Assembly: GCA_016237705.1 (NCBI GenBank)
Contig: CP066204.1
Span: 1,947,001 to 2,011,000, forward strand
Direction of reading: 5' to 3'
DNA from: Aerococcaceae bacterium zg-252
GTDB lineage: Bacteria > Bacillota > Bacilli > Lactobacillales > Aerococcaceae
DNA length: 64,000 bases
Shown here: in pieces, positions 1 through 8,438 of the stretch
Numbering within the stretch: position 1 is the first letter of the stretch
Layout of the letters: the number at the start of each line of letters is the position of its first letter
Program-made: the position numbers and the translations under genes
The notes under the pieces: generated by a model
What the model was told of the DNA's origin: nothing
Seen by the model: only the letters and a program-made list of their open reading frames with translations
The model's database searches: none

Positions 1-2
1 CG

Positions 3-392
3 ACACCTGAGTATGATCACGCAGTACCTGCTGCATTAATGAATGCTTTAGCTTGGTTATCATACGGTATTCACCCATTATTGAATAAACCAATCATGAT
101 TACTGGTGCATCATATGGAACTCTTGGTTCTTCTCGTGCTCAAGCGCACCTACATCAAATTCTTAACTCCCCTGAAATTAAAGCTCGTGTTATGACCGGA
201 TCTGATTATTTATTAGCACACTCTTTACAGGCTTTTGATGCAAATGGCGACATGATTAATGAAGAAAGCAAAGAAAAATTATCGAAAGCACTCGATGATT
301 TCCGTGTCTTTGTAAAAATTACACAACAATTATCAAATACATATGACTTATTAGCAAAAGAAGTCGAAAACTTCGATTGGGAAAAATTATAG
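3..392 (+). CDS. NADPH-dependent FMN reductase, 5' end cut by window edge
   Basis: This is the C-terminal part of a flavodoxin-fold NAD(P)H-dependent flavin reductase. The frame is open from the first bases, and the visible protein begins TPEYDHAVPAALMNALAWLS, the family's flavin-contacting loop; the complete neighbour has ATPEHNHTIPTALKSALEWL at the same place. The true start therefore lies left of the window and the first visible ATG (base 39) is internal. A second family motif, GASYGTLGSSRAQ, follows. The stop is 10 bases before the next start, with AGGAGG between, so the two genes are probably cotranscribed paralogues. The exact electron acceptor (free flavin, quinone or azo compound) cannot be read from sequence. 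Confidence 0.85.
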   Translation, partial: TPEYDHAVPAALMNALAWLSYGIHPLLNKPIMITGASYGTLGSSRAQAHLHQILNSPEIKARVMTGSDYLLAHSLQAFDANGDMINEESKEKLSKALDDFRVFVKITQQLSNTYDLLAKEVENFDWEKL

Positions 393-402
393 GAGGCTGC
401 TC

Positions 403-1650
403 ATGAAAATTATTGGACTAGTAGGCACAAATGCTGAACAATCATATAATCGTCAATTATTACAATATATTCAACGTAAATTCAAAAACTTGTTCGAAAT
501 GGAAATTATGGAGATAAAAGATTTACCTCTATTTAACCAAGACGAACCAGGAGATGATTTTGCGATTCGTCTATTAGATAATAAAATTAAACGTGCCGAC
601 GGTGTCATTATCGCGACACCTGAACATAATCATACCATTCCCACAGCCCTAAAAAGTGCTTTAGAATGGCTATCATTCAAAGTTCATCCTTTAGAAAATA
701 AACCTGTTATGATTGTTGGGGCTTCTTATTACGACCAAGGTTCTTCACGTGCCCAACTACATTTACGCCAAATTCTTGACGCACCGGGTGTTAATGCCTA
801 TGTATTACCAGGAAATGAATTTTTATTAGGTAAAGTTAAAGAGGCATTTGACGAAAAAGGTAATTTAAAAGAGCAACGTACGATTGATTTCTTAGAATCA
901 TGTTTACAAAACTTTGTTCAATACGTCAATGTAATCGCAGCATTGAGAAAACCACAACCAATTGCTGAAGAAGATTTAACTGTATCTGGTAAAATTGCGA
1001 CAACCATTGAGGGAGTAGACCCAGATGATCCTGAATGGGTTGAAAAAGCTGCTAAAATTGTTGGGGCTGCTGAGGGTAATGATTATGTCAAATTAGATCG
1101 TGGTGTCTTAACAGTAGACCAATTAAATATGTTTATGCGTGCAATGCCGTTTGAATTTACTTATGCTGATGACAACAACCAATTCTTGTACTATAACCGT
1201 CAACATCAAGACCCAAGTCAAATGGTTGGCCCACGTGCTCCTGAACAAGCAGGTAATCGTCTATCTACAGTTCACCCACCGCATACTTATAAAAATGTTA
1301 GCTGGGTAATCGGAACATTACGTGCAGGTAATCAAGATCATGTGCGTGTAATTGTACCACAACCAAATAAAGAGTTAATTAATGTCCACAACTACCAAGC
1401 AGTGTACTACCCAGACGGGTCATATGCCGGTATTAACGAATTAATCTTCAACTTCAAACCATGGTTGGATTGGTATCTTAAAGAAACTGGTCAACGTTTA
1501 GTCGGTGGTGCAGGTTCTGTTGATGCAACAAGTAGTGCCAGCCAAAGTGGTGGTGACTATACGCCGGACGCAACAAGTGGTGCAAGCGAAAGCACACCAA
1601 ATGCCGACGCAACAGCTGTCGATACAACAAGCGGTGCAAGCGAGCATTAA
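403..1650 (+). CDS. FMN reductase fused to a PAS-like domain
   Basis: Residues 1-180 or so form a flavodoxin-like FMN reductase domain with ATPEHNH and GASYYDQGSSRAQ motifs, paralogous to the preceding gene. Residues about 220-365 resemble the PAS-like domain found at the C terminus of DUF438 proteins: MPFEFTYADDNNQFLYYNR, then PRAPEQAGNRLSTVHPP, then a strand ending in ELIFNFKPWLDW. The last 45 residues are a low-complexity Asp/Ala/Thr/Ser tail repeating DATSGAS-like units. The start has AGGAGG six bases upstream. The fusion suggests a flavin reductase with a built-in sensory or cofactor-binding module. The nearby ApbE gene makes a role in flavin-based electron transfer possible, but that is inference. 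Confidence 0.8.
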   Translation: MKIIGLVGTNAEQSYNRQLLQYIQRKFKNLFEMEIMEIKDLPLFNQDEPGDDFAIRLLDNKIKRADGVIIATPEHNHTIPTALKSALEWLSFKVHPLENKPVMIVGASYYDQGSSRAQLHLRQILDAPGVNAYVLPGNEFLLGKVKEAFDEKGNLKEQRTIDFLESCLQNFVQYVNVIAALRKPQPIAEEDLTVSGKIATTIEGVDPDDPEWVEKAAKIVGAAEGNDYVKLDRGVLTVDQLNMFMRAMPFEFTYADDNNQFLYYNRQHQDPSQMVGPRAPEQAGNRLSTVHPPHTYKNVSWVIGTLRAGNQDHVRVIVPQPNKELINVHNYQAVYYPDGSYAGINELIFNFKPWLDWYLKETGQRLVGGAGSVDATSSASQSGGDYTPDATSGASESTPNADATAVDTTSGASEH

Positions 1651-1757
1651 TACATAGTGTGAAGTGGCCGCTTGCCAACCCACACGAACCAAAATATACA
1701 TAGTGCGGCAAAGAGCTGTTTGACATCACTTCCTGTCTACTCTTTTCCACAAAAATT

Positions 1758-1793
1758 AAAAGCTCTGTACACATTGCGTGCAGAGCCTTTTTG
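1758..1793. terminator. Bidirectional intrinsic terminator
   Basis: Arms GCTCTGTAC (1762-1770) and GTGCAGAGC (1778-1786) pair with one wobble. A T-run follows on the plus strand and an A-rich run precedes the arms. It lies between the convergent flavin reductase and apbE genes and could serve both. Confidence 0.7.
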
Positions 1794-2723
1794 CTATTCA
1801 ATATATTGAGCCATACCTAATGACTGATGAACACCATATTGCTGGTCAATCACGAGTGCTTCAATATCTGGTTGTAGTGCCACTTCTGCTAAAGCAGCCA
1901 TAATGCGTTTACCGAATAGTCGAGTCGTCCATATTTCGCCGTCACAAGACAATTTTGATACTATCGTAATACTTGCCATTGCACTATCAATCGGATACCC
2001 TGTTTCACTTGAAAAAATATGATGATACGTTTTGCCATTGACTGTCAGTTGTCGCTCGTAAATTCCACTTGTAACAACGGATTGATTTTTAATTTTCAAT
2101 ATCGCCACATGATTCCCCCTTGGCAATGTTGGATTTTGAATTCCTACACGCCAATAGCCGTCAGCTTGATTTGGATTCTCACCAAAAGTCAGCACATTTC
2201 CACCTAAATTAATTAAAGCTGCTTGAGCACCTTGCTGCTTCAAATAGTCAACTACTCTGTCTGCAATATATCCCTTTGCTAATGCACCTAAGTCTATTTT
2301 CATGCCTTTTTCTTCTAAAAATACAGATTGCTGCTCTGTATCTAACAAAATTTTTTCAGGTTGAATCAAAGATAATACTGCTTTTATTTGTGTATCCTCG
2401 GGTAATTTAGCGTCACTGAAACCGATTCGCCACAATTGAACTAGTGGTCCAATCGCAATATTCAATTGACTCTCATACGGAAGTGAATGCTTTTTCCCAA
2501 TTTGAATTAATTCAAATAATTCGTCATTGACTACTACCGGTTGAACTCCTGCTTGATGATTGATTTCCATTAATTCAGAAGTCGCACTATTGGCAGAAAA
2601 ACGCTGCTCGTACATTCGCAATAACTGATCTACTTCTTGAGTTTGCTGTTCAGCATTATCTGAAATAATCGTCATGGTAATATTCGTTCCCATTAATCGT
2701 AGGGAATGATGTGCTATGCTCAT
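1794..2723 (-). CDS. apbE: FAD:protein FMN transferase (ApbE family)
   Basis: ApbE enzymes use FAD to attach FMN to a Thr/Ser of target flavoproteins, normally outside the membrane and with Mg2+. The 309-residue protein shows the family's ordered motifs: LMGTNITM near the N terminus, DLGALAKGYIAD, INLGGN, SGIYER, HIFSSETGYP and a late Asp in CDGEIW at the metal site. No signal peptide or lipobox is visible, so either it acts in the cytoplasm or the targeting segment is absent. It starts at an ATG preceded by AAAAGGAG. It follows the DUF454 gene by 56 bases on the same strand, so the two may share a transcript. The FMN reductase genes converge on it. Confidence 0.9.
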   Translation of the reverse strand: MSIAHHSLRLMGTNITMTIISDNAEQQTQEVDQLLRMYEQRFSANSATSELMEINHQAGVQPVVVNDELFELIQIGKKHSLPYESQLNIAIGPLVQLWRIGFSDAKLPEDTQIKAVLSLIQPEKILLDTEQQSVFLEEKGMKIDLGALAKGYIADRVVDYLKQQGAQAALINLGGNVLTFGENPNQADGYWRVGIQNPTLPRGNHVAILKIKNQSVVTSGIYERQLTVNGKTYHHIFSSETGYPIDSAMASITIVSKLSCDGEIWTTRLFGKRIMAALAEVALQPDIEALVIDQQYGVHQSLGMAQYIE

Positions 2724-2779
2724 ATTCTACTACTCCTTTTCGCTAACTCTTACTTAAGTCACTTATTGTCGTACTATAT

Positions 2780-3136
2780 TTAACGTTTCCAGTACCAATT
2801 TAACCCTAAAAGATGTGCTAAATAAATACCAGCTAACATCACTTTAAGCCAATTTTTCGGAACGATTAAAATAGCAATTAGAAAGACGATTGTTAAAGAA
2901 AGATACACTCGACGTTTCTTTTCTTGGGTAATGCTCTTTTTCACAAATGGCTCGTGAACATATTCTTGGTAAAACTTAGTTCCAGTCACATAACGATATA
3001 ATCTATCCGAACTGCGCCCAAAAAAGTATGCTGCTGCTAAATAAAAAATCGTCGTTGGAATACCTGGCACATAAACTGCTACAGTTCCAATCACCAAACT
3101 GATACTTCCAAAAATAAAATATATTAGTTTCTTCAT
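2780..3136 (-). CDS. DUF454 (YbaN-like) small membrane protein
   Basis: This is a 118-residue integral membrane protein of the DUF454/YbaN family. It has an N-terminal hydrophobic segment with the family pattern VPGIPTTIFYLAAAYFFGRS, followed by a polar stretch (DRLYRYVTG...EYVHEPFVKK) and two C-terminal membrane segments. Length and layout match the family. No enzymatic role is known for it. In many genomes these proteins neighbour redox or haem genes, and here apbE lies directly downstream. The ribosome binding site is modest (AGGTAGG). Confidence 0.8.
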   Translation of the reverse strand: MKKLIYFIFGSISLVIGTVAVYVPGIPTTIFYLAAAYFFGRSSDRLYRYVTGTKFYQEYVHEPFVKKSITQEKKRRVYLSLTIVFLIAILIVPKNWLKVMLAGIYLAHLLGLNWYWKR

Positions 3137-3197
3137 AATTGCCTACCTATATTTATGTGTACAATTCATTTTTCATTAAACTAATAATTGCACAACG

Positions 3198-3242
3198 AAA
3201 AATCCTCTTAATTATCATTATCTAATAATTAAGAAGATTTTT
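3198..3242. terminator. Bidirectional intrinsic terminator
   Basis: A long A/T-flanked hairpin has arms reading AATCCTCTTAATTAT and ATAATTAAGAAGATT around a loop of about 10 bases, with A-runs and T-runs outside. It lies just past the stop of the amidohydrolase gene and would end the 7.0-3.3 kb minus-strand operon. Confidence 0.75.
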
Positions 3243-3289
3243 CCATTTATTTTTCACACTAATATTTGGTGCCAGATAGCCAATCACTA

Positions 3290-4168
3290 TTAATGCTTAG
3301 CTTCAGAACAGAATATGTGTTCAAAATTCTCGAATAAAATTTTATCAACTACTTTTGGTGCCAGATTATTTTCAACAACTAATTCATGCAAATAATCTAA
3401 AAGTGGAAAATGTAATTCTTTGCTATAAATATCCGTCCCAAAAAACAATCTATCTTGAAACTCTTCAATAAATTTAATGCCGTATTCTTTATCTCTCATA
3501 ATCGCATTTCCACCACTATTGGCAGATAAATCACAATAAAGATTCGGATATTTTCGTAGTAATTCTTGTACTCTTCCCTCTTTAATAATACTTCCTTTAG
3601 GATATCCGTTTCGTTCTTCCGGTGTGGAATTAAAAGAATGTTCATCCATTTCATACCAAAAAGCCTGAGAATGACCAATCACTATTAATTGAGGAAATTC
3701 TTTTAATACTTTCTCTACTCCTGGGAGTTTTTCTTCATCAAACACACCGTAATACGTAGGCAATTGGGTACTAATATGGAAAAGTATCGGCAATTGTAAT
3801 TTTTCAGCTGCTTTAAACAAAGTAAAATATTCCGCTGAATCAATCGGCTTATTTTCTGTTAATTCTCCAACACCAATAGCACCTAATCTCTTTTCATTCA
3901 ATAAACGTTCTTCTATGCTATTCATATCTTCTAACTTAATGAAACACATATATTTAAAACGTTCAGGATATCGTTTGATAATTTCTCGGTTCATTTTATT
4001 TGAACCTAACTCGTTATCGATCTCTGACTGACTCATTAGCACTGAGCATTTAATCCCACGTTCATTCATTGAATCAACCATTTCCGATGCACTAATAACA
4101 TCTTGTCCATTAATTTTATACCCTTCTTCATCAGCCACATGTACATGAATATCGTAAATCTTCATCAT
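3290..4168 (-). CDS. Amidohydrolase-2 family metal-dependent hydrolase
   Basis: This is a TIM-barrel hydrolase of the amidohydrolase-related (Amidohydro_2) family. The N-terminal metal motif HVHV sits right after the first strand (KIYDIHVHV). HIST near the middle, then GHSQ and FGTD, supply the later strand-end His and Asp ligands. The family includes lactonases and decarboxylases of small acidic compounds, so the substrate cannot be assigned. It is the last gene of a three-gene operon, 11 bases after the symporter gene, with AAAGGGTGAG as ribosome binding site. The first Met is followed directly by a second, and 4165 is an equally good start. Confidence 0.75.
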   Translation of the reverse strand: MMKIYDIHVHVADEEGYKINGQDVISASEMVDSMNERGIKCSVLMSQSEIDNELGSNKMNREIIKRYPERFKYMCFIKLEDMNSIEERLLNEKRLGAIGVGELTENKPIDSAEYFTLFKAAEKLQLPILFHISTQLPTYYGVFDEEKLPGVEKVLKEFPQLIVIGHSQAFWYEMDEHSFNSTPEERNGYPKGSIIKEGRVQELLRKYPNLYCDLSANSGGNAIMRDKEYGIKFIEEFQDRLFFGTDIYSKELHFPLLDYLHELVVENNLAPKVVDKILFENFEHIFCSEAKH

Positions 4169-4179
4169 CTCACCCTTTA

Positions 4180-5577
4180 TTACTTAATTTGAGCTTTGTT
4201 TTCTTTTGCAATTTGAATATTTTTTTCACTAGTCAAATTGAAAATAAAATAAACGCCGATAACCTCCATTACGGATGCAATCAAAGGAATAGCAGTTGCG
4301 ATATAGCGAATATTTGAAACTACTTCAGCTGACTGTGCTTCACCCCCTGCAACAAAACCAATAATTCCTAATAATCCTGTGGCACCAAAAGAAGCAAGTG
4401 TCGATCCAATTTTTCTAGAAAAAGTATAAATTGAATATAAAGTTCCGTCTGGTCTAGTACCAAACTTATATTGATGAAATTCGATTGCATCTCCTACAAG
4501 AGCCCAAACCAACATAATAAATGACATTTGTCCTAAATTCCCTAAAGAGTTTAATAAGATATATAGCCAAATATTGTGAATTGGCACAAAGAATAATATT
4601 CCTGCTATGATTGCATTCCATATTAATATCCCTGTTAAAAATAATCTTTTATCTACTTTTTCTGTTATTTTTGGTACTAAAATAAACATGATAAAAGTGA
4701 TGGGGATTTGTACATACATTGCGACTGATTGCATTTTAGGTAATTGGAAAAATTCTTTAAATAAGAAACCACCAAATTGTGAGTTACCTGTGATATAAAT
4801 TAAAGAGCCTACTGATGCGAACATAATACCTAAAAGAGATCTATTTTGAAACGCTTGTTTCACCACATCAAAAAAGCGATACTGATTTTCAACATTATTT
4901 TGTACACTATCACCTATTTCAATTCGTGAATAACGTTCTTGTGTTAAGCGGAATAAAATAGTGTAACAAATAATACATAGTACAGCTGCAACAATCGCAA
5001 CTAGCATATATCCTTTAGGATTCGCATTACCTGCTTTATCCCAAATAAGTGACGGAATGAAACCTAAGAAACCATATCCAACAATTGTTCCACCAATTGC
5101 TCTAGCTGCAGATAATTGACTTCTTTCATTTGTATCTCGTGTAATCGCTGACGCCATTGCACCAAAAGGCATCGACGTACCAGTATAACTCATACCGTAA
5201 AGAATATACGCTGCAGATACCCAAATTAATTTAAATGATTCACTAATATTCCAAATGGTAATATCAAAAAATCCCATTAAAATCGAAATAGCTAATGGCC
5301 ACATAGCAATTTTTATCCAGGGTTTAAATTTATCTACTTTACTTAAACGAAATCTGTCTGGCAATGAACCAATAATTGGATCATTAATTGCATCGAATAA
5401 TCGAGCAAATAAAAACAATCCTGACATAAATTTTGGATTAACTTTTAAAACATACGTTGTAAAAACTAAAAAGAAAGCATCAAACGTTAAATTAACAAAG
5501 CTCCCTGCCATATCACCTGCAATATATCCCATTTGGTCTTGGCGGCTAAATGGTCTTATTTCATTTTTCTCTTTCAT
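4180..5577 (-). CDS. GPH-family cation symporter (MFS)
   Basis: This glycoside-pentoside-hexuronide:cation symporter has about 12 membrane segments. The N-terminal region IAGDMAGSFVNLTFDAFFLV and the cytoplasmic DAINDPIIGSLPDR motif are typical of the MelB/GPH family. I take the ATG at 5577, preceded by AGAGGGG, rather than an upstream ATG that would overlap the end of the hydrolase gene; this gives 465 residues, a normal family length. It sits between an alpha/beta hydrolase and an amidohydrolase on the same strand, so it probably imports the compound those enzymes break down. The family usually carries glycosides, but the neighbours do not look like glycosidases. Confidence 0.85.
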   Translation of the reverse strand: MKEKNEIRPFSRQDQMGYIAGDMAGSFVNLTFDAFFLVFTTYVLKVNPKFMSGLFLFARLFDAINDPIIGSLPDRFRLSKVDKFKPWIKIAMWPLAISILMGFFDITIWNISESFKLIWVSAAYILYGMSYTGTSMPFGAMASAITRDTNERSQLSAARAIGGTIVGYGFLGFIPSLIWDKAGNANPKGYMLVAIVAAVLCIICYTILFRLTQERYSRIEIGDSVQNNVENQYRFFDVVKQAFQNRSLLGIMFASVGSLIYITGNSQFGGFLFKEFFQLPKMQSVAMYVQIPITFIMFILVPKITEKVDKRLFLTGILIWNAIIAGILFFVPIHNIWLYILLNSLGNLGQMSFIMLVWALVGDAIEFHQYKFGTRPDGTLYSIYTFSRKIGSTLASFGATGLLGIIGFVAGGEAQSAEVVSNIRYIATAIPLIASVMEVIGVYFIFNLTSEKNIQIAKENKAQIK

Positions 5578-5588
5578 ACTATTCCCCT

Positions 5589-7001
5589 CTATTTCCAAAT
5601 ATTCATTGCCCATGCACATGCACGTTTGGCATCATTTTGAGTAATTAACCCTTGCTGCACTTGTTTTTCTATATATTCTTCAAATTTTACATAATAATTT
5701 TCTTTAGACCCATACAGTTGCTTGATTTCATCTTCAGTGAAAAATATCATCGTTCCATTCGTTGATGCTTTACCGTCATAAGACGCTTGATATTTTGCTT
5801 TAGGTACATCAATAAATGGACTGCGCACCCCACCTAAAGTATGTCCAAATTCATCTCTTAAAAATTCTCCTGCTTGATTTTTCATCAATGGCTCAATAAT
5901 CTCAGGCGCTTCGCCTGTTACTACCCAGTGATGTAATTTATTCAATATCCCATTAATATAATAATCAAATGGTAAATCATTTAAACGATATTCATATTCA
6001 TTATCTAAAATTCTTGGTGGACATTTTGTTTTAATTATTTCCGAATTAAGTGGAACAAGTGGACTTGCTGCATCGGTATGTGCAGCCCCAGTCATATCAT
6101 AATATCGTTTCTTATTCGTTGGCGTATTACTATTTTCAATCGGTTTAACTTCGCCCCCAAACATTTTAAATAAATAATAATCATTTTCTGTATTAAACTG
6201 AATATATGGATGACTTATCTCTGCATTATGAGGTGCTCTCATCGCCATTGGAATAGTATTATCTGGCTCCTGTCTTAATGAACGTGTCAAACCACCAGAT
6301 GCTAATGATAAATATCCGTCATAAGGATTACTTTTATTACTGATTTCGTAGTATGGATGCATATAATTAACATAAGTATTTAGATACATACCAGACTGTG
6401 ATTGTCCTGTTAAATATAAGTACTGTACCTTTTTATTAATGCCTATTGCACTGCTATCCTCTTTAACATAAATTCCTAGCTGATGTAAAATATCCCAAAC
6501 CAAGCCTTCCTCAGTGCCATCAATCGACATCGTAACAGGGTTAGCAACAGCAGGACTATTCACAACTTTGCCATTTGACCAATTTAATGATTGATAACGT
6601 TGATAATCAAAATTCTTTAATGATAATACATTAATAGGCTTTGTTGTGACACCAATATATAAATGATTATTTTCCATAATATGCAAATAACTACGACGCC
6701 ACAAATCTTCAATATCATAACCATTTGAAGCATTCATAATATCAACATACCCAATACCCGAAAAAATATTATTATCAGCAGGACGTCTGACAATAATGCG
6801 AGTAGTATAATCTAAATTTTCTTCAAACACATTTACTTTCTGCTCAATTTCATTCCAATCATAAATATTCGATTGCCCTAAAATAAAATATTCTTCCTCA
6901 ACAAAATCAAACTCTTTTATCTCAATAACTTTACGTGAATACTGCATCGATGAAAATAGATGTGATGTTGAGGTAACAGGAATAGGACCTGACACTTTCA
7001 T
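5589..7001 (-). CDS. Alpha/beta hydrolase domain protein (Abhydrolase_10-like)
   Basis: This 470-residue protein has no signal peptide and resembles the large alpha/beta hydrolase group often named 'alpha/beta hydrolase domain-containing protein' (Abhydrolase_10). The nucleophile elbow reads TGQSQSGMY near residue 200, preceded by a beta strand (VQYLYL). Later GGVRSPFIDVP is a characteristic conserved element of the group, and GAAHTDA supplies a candidate His. It is the first gene of an operon with a GPH symporter and an amidohydrolase, 12 bases before the symporter start, and has a strong GAGGAGG site. It could be an esterase or lactonase acting on the imported compound. The exact reaction is unknown. 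Confidence 0.65.
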   Translation of the reverse strand: MKVSGPIPVTSTSHLFSSMQYSRKVIEIKEFDFVEEEYFILGQSNIYDWNEIEQKVNVFEENLDYTTRIIVRRPADNNIFSGIGYVDIMNASNGYDIEDLWRRSYLHIMENNHLYIGVTTKPINVLSLKNFDYQRYQSLNWSNGKVVNSPAVANPVTMSIDGTEEGLVWDILHQLGIYVKEDSSAIGINKKVQYLYLTGQSQSGMYLNTYVNYMHPYYEISNKSNPYDGYLSLASGGLTRSLRQEPDNTIPMAMRAPHNAEISHPYIQFNTENDYYLFKMFGGEVKPIENSNTPTNKKRYYDMTGAAHTDAASPLVPLNSEIIKTKCPPRILDNEYEYRLNDLPFDYYINGILNKLHHWVVTGEAPEIIEPLMKNQAGEFLRDEFGHTLGGVRSPFIDVPKAKYQASYDGKASTNGTMIFFTEDEIKQLYGSKENYYVKFEEYIEKQVQQGLITQNDAKRACAWAMNIWK

Positions 7002-7055
7002 AACATTAACCTCCTCATAATTAACAGCTCGAAACCTCTTACAGTCTGTATCATA

Positions 7056-7095
7056 TAAAAAAACGCTACCATAATTCGTTCAAAATTATGACAGC
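7056..7095 (-). terminator. Intrinsic terminator after the AraC gene
   Basis: On the minus strand, GCTGTCATAATT (7095-7084) pairs with AATTATGGTAGC (7076-7065), with two wobbles, followed by a run of T. It separates the regulator gene from the downstream hydrolase operon, so the operon should have its own promoter in the roughly 60 bases that remain. Confidence 0.7.
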
Positions 7096-7124
7096 ATTGT
7101 ATAAAATAATAACTTGTGTTTTAA

Positions 7125-7817
7125 TTAACAATTTTTTCTATATTCCGTAGGAGAAAAACCACACATTTTCTTAAAGGTCGTTGAAAAGTATTGCGATGTT
7201 GAAAAACCTATACTCATCGCAATCTCCAAAATGCTTAAATGCGTATACTGTAAAAGTTTTTTCGCTTCTTGAATGCGTCTAATGGTAATTTTATCATGAA
7301 TCGTCATACTCTTTTCTTTTTTATAGACTCGCATTAAATACTCTTTATTCATATTAAACTGCTGTGCAATTTGTGAAATAGTAATTTGATTCATAAATTC
7401 CTGTTCAATGAAATTATCTACTTTATCGCTTATTTGAACATCATTTTCTTCGATCACTCGATACTTAGAGTCACTATATGTTTCCAGCATCATAATCATA
7501 ATTTCCTGTAAATCGATAACACTTTGGCTATCTTCAATCATCACGGCAAAGCTTTCAGCCAACCGATGAGCAACCATTATATCTAAATTACCTCTTAAAC
7601 CAGCCATAAAATACTGTGTGTTATACGATAACATAAAATTTTTTACTGAACGTAATTGATTACTTTCAATGCGATTAATAATACCCAACCTCTTAATTGT
7701 TTCATCTTTTTCTAGTTGAAAAAATATTTTTTTAGCCAATTCTGCATTGCATTCTTGAACGGCAACTAACATTTTATCTCTTTCTTTATAGATTAATTGC
7801 AGCTCTGTTCGGTTCAT
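7125..7817 (-). CDS. AraC-family transcriptional regulator
   Basis: A C-terminal pair of helix-turn-helix motifs of the AraC type occupies the last 100 residues: TISQIAQQFNMNKEYLMRVY, then LSILEIAMSIGFSTSQYFST ending FKKMCGFSPTEYR. The N-terminal 130 residues are helical and do not resemble the usual cupin sensor. The ATG at 7817 has GGAG at good spacing and is preferred over an ATG nine codons upstream. It lies just upstream of, and on the same strand as, the hydrolase-symporter-amidohydrolase operon and is the natural candidate for its activator. Confidence 0.85.
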   Translation of the reverse strand: MNRTELQLIYKERDKMLVAVQECNAELAKKIFFQLEKDETIKRLGIINRIESNQLRSVKNFMLSYNTQYFMAGLRGNLDIMVAHRLAESFAVMIEDSQSVIDLQEIMIMMLETYSDSKYRVIEENDVQISDKVDNFIEQEFMNQITISQIAQQFNMNKEYLMRVYKKEKSMTIHDKITIRRIQEAKKLLQYTHLSILEIAMSIGFSTSQYFSTTFKKMCGFSPTEYRKNC

Positions 7818-7899
7818 ATATTCATCTCCAATACAATCAATCATTTTTGCAGATAATATTTAACATTTCGATGTATCTTTACAACGGATTTCCTACTTC

Positions 7900-8127
7900 C
7901 TAAATCTTTTCCTTTTTCTTAGTCAGCCAGTCACGCACATTTAAAAACAACTCACATATCGATACAATGATAGCAATTGGCCCTCCAACTATGAAGAAAT
8001 AACGCATCGCCGTTGGGTTAGCCCAAGTATATAAGAAGTAAATAGTCCCTAAAATAATAACCATTAGATGAAAAATGCGATTAAGTCGGCGTCTCAATAA
8101 CCATTCTTTATCACTCATATTTCGCAT
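7900..8127 (-). CDS. Small two-segment membrane protein, unknown function
   Basis: This encodes 75 residues: a basic N terminus (KEWLLRRRLNR), two hydrophobic segments (about residues 18-35 and 42-62) and a lysine-rich C terminus. I choose the ATG at 8127 because AAAGGA lies at workable spacing; the frame stays open 40 codons further upstream, but that part is repeat DNA without protein-like character. No family was recognised. Confidence 0.55.
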   Translation of the reverse strand: MRNMSDKEWLLRRRLNRIFHLMVIILGTIYFLYTWANPTAMRYFFIVGGPIAIIVSICELFLNVRDWLTKKKEKI

Positions 8128-8144
8128 TACTAGCACTTCCTTTC

Positions 8145-8347
8145 TATTCTGGCTCCAATATGCTGAAATGACATCCACTTCACAAAATCCCTCTGTGCGC
8201 TGCACGCACGCCGGTATTTTGCTCCAGTGGTTCATTTCAAATCGCACATTGTCGCACTATGTTTATTCTGGCTTCAATGTACTGAAATGACATCCACTTC
8301 ACAAAACACTTCTATACGTCAGCATTCTGTTCTAGTGTACTGAATTC
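8145..8347. repeat. Intergenic tandem-like repeat array
   Basis: Two 43-bp copies (8145-8187 and 8264-8306) differ at only three positions and are 119 bp apart. The last 25 bases of each, 8163-8187 and 8282-8306, are identical. A weaker third copy of the first half starts near 8323. Between them, 8224-8267 is a second element that recurs at 48202-48246. The region holds no convincing gene. Its role is unknown; it could be a non-autonomous mobile repeat or a regulatory array. Confidence 0.7.
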
Positions 8348-8387
8348 TCTCACAATTAGTCTTATTACTAATATCCTATCAATTTCA

Positions 8388-8430
8388 CAAAAAATACGCA
8401 ATAGATGTCCATTGAAATCTCTTGCGTATT
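8388..8430 (-). terminator. Intrinsic terminator after nrdG
   Basis: On the minus strand AATACGCAA (8430-8422) pairs with TTGCGTATT (8401-8393), followed by T residues. It lies directly after the nrdG stop codon. Confidence 0.75.
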
Positions 8431-8438
8431 ATCACAGA

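Noticed and set aside
1478-1801. Minus-strand frame opposite the end of the flavin reductase gene
   Set aside because: Cys/His/Leu-rich translation without protein-like pattern, overlapping a clear gene and a terminator.
8128-8247. Longer N terminus for the small membrane protein at 7900-8127
   Set aside because: The extra 40 codons are made of the intergenic repeat element and have no ribosome binding site, whereas the internal ATG at 8127 does.
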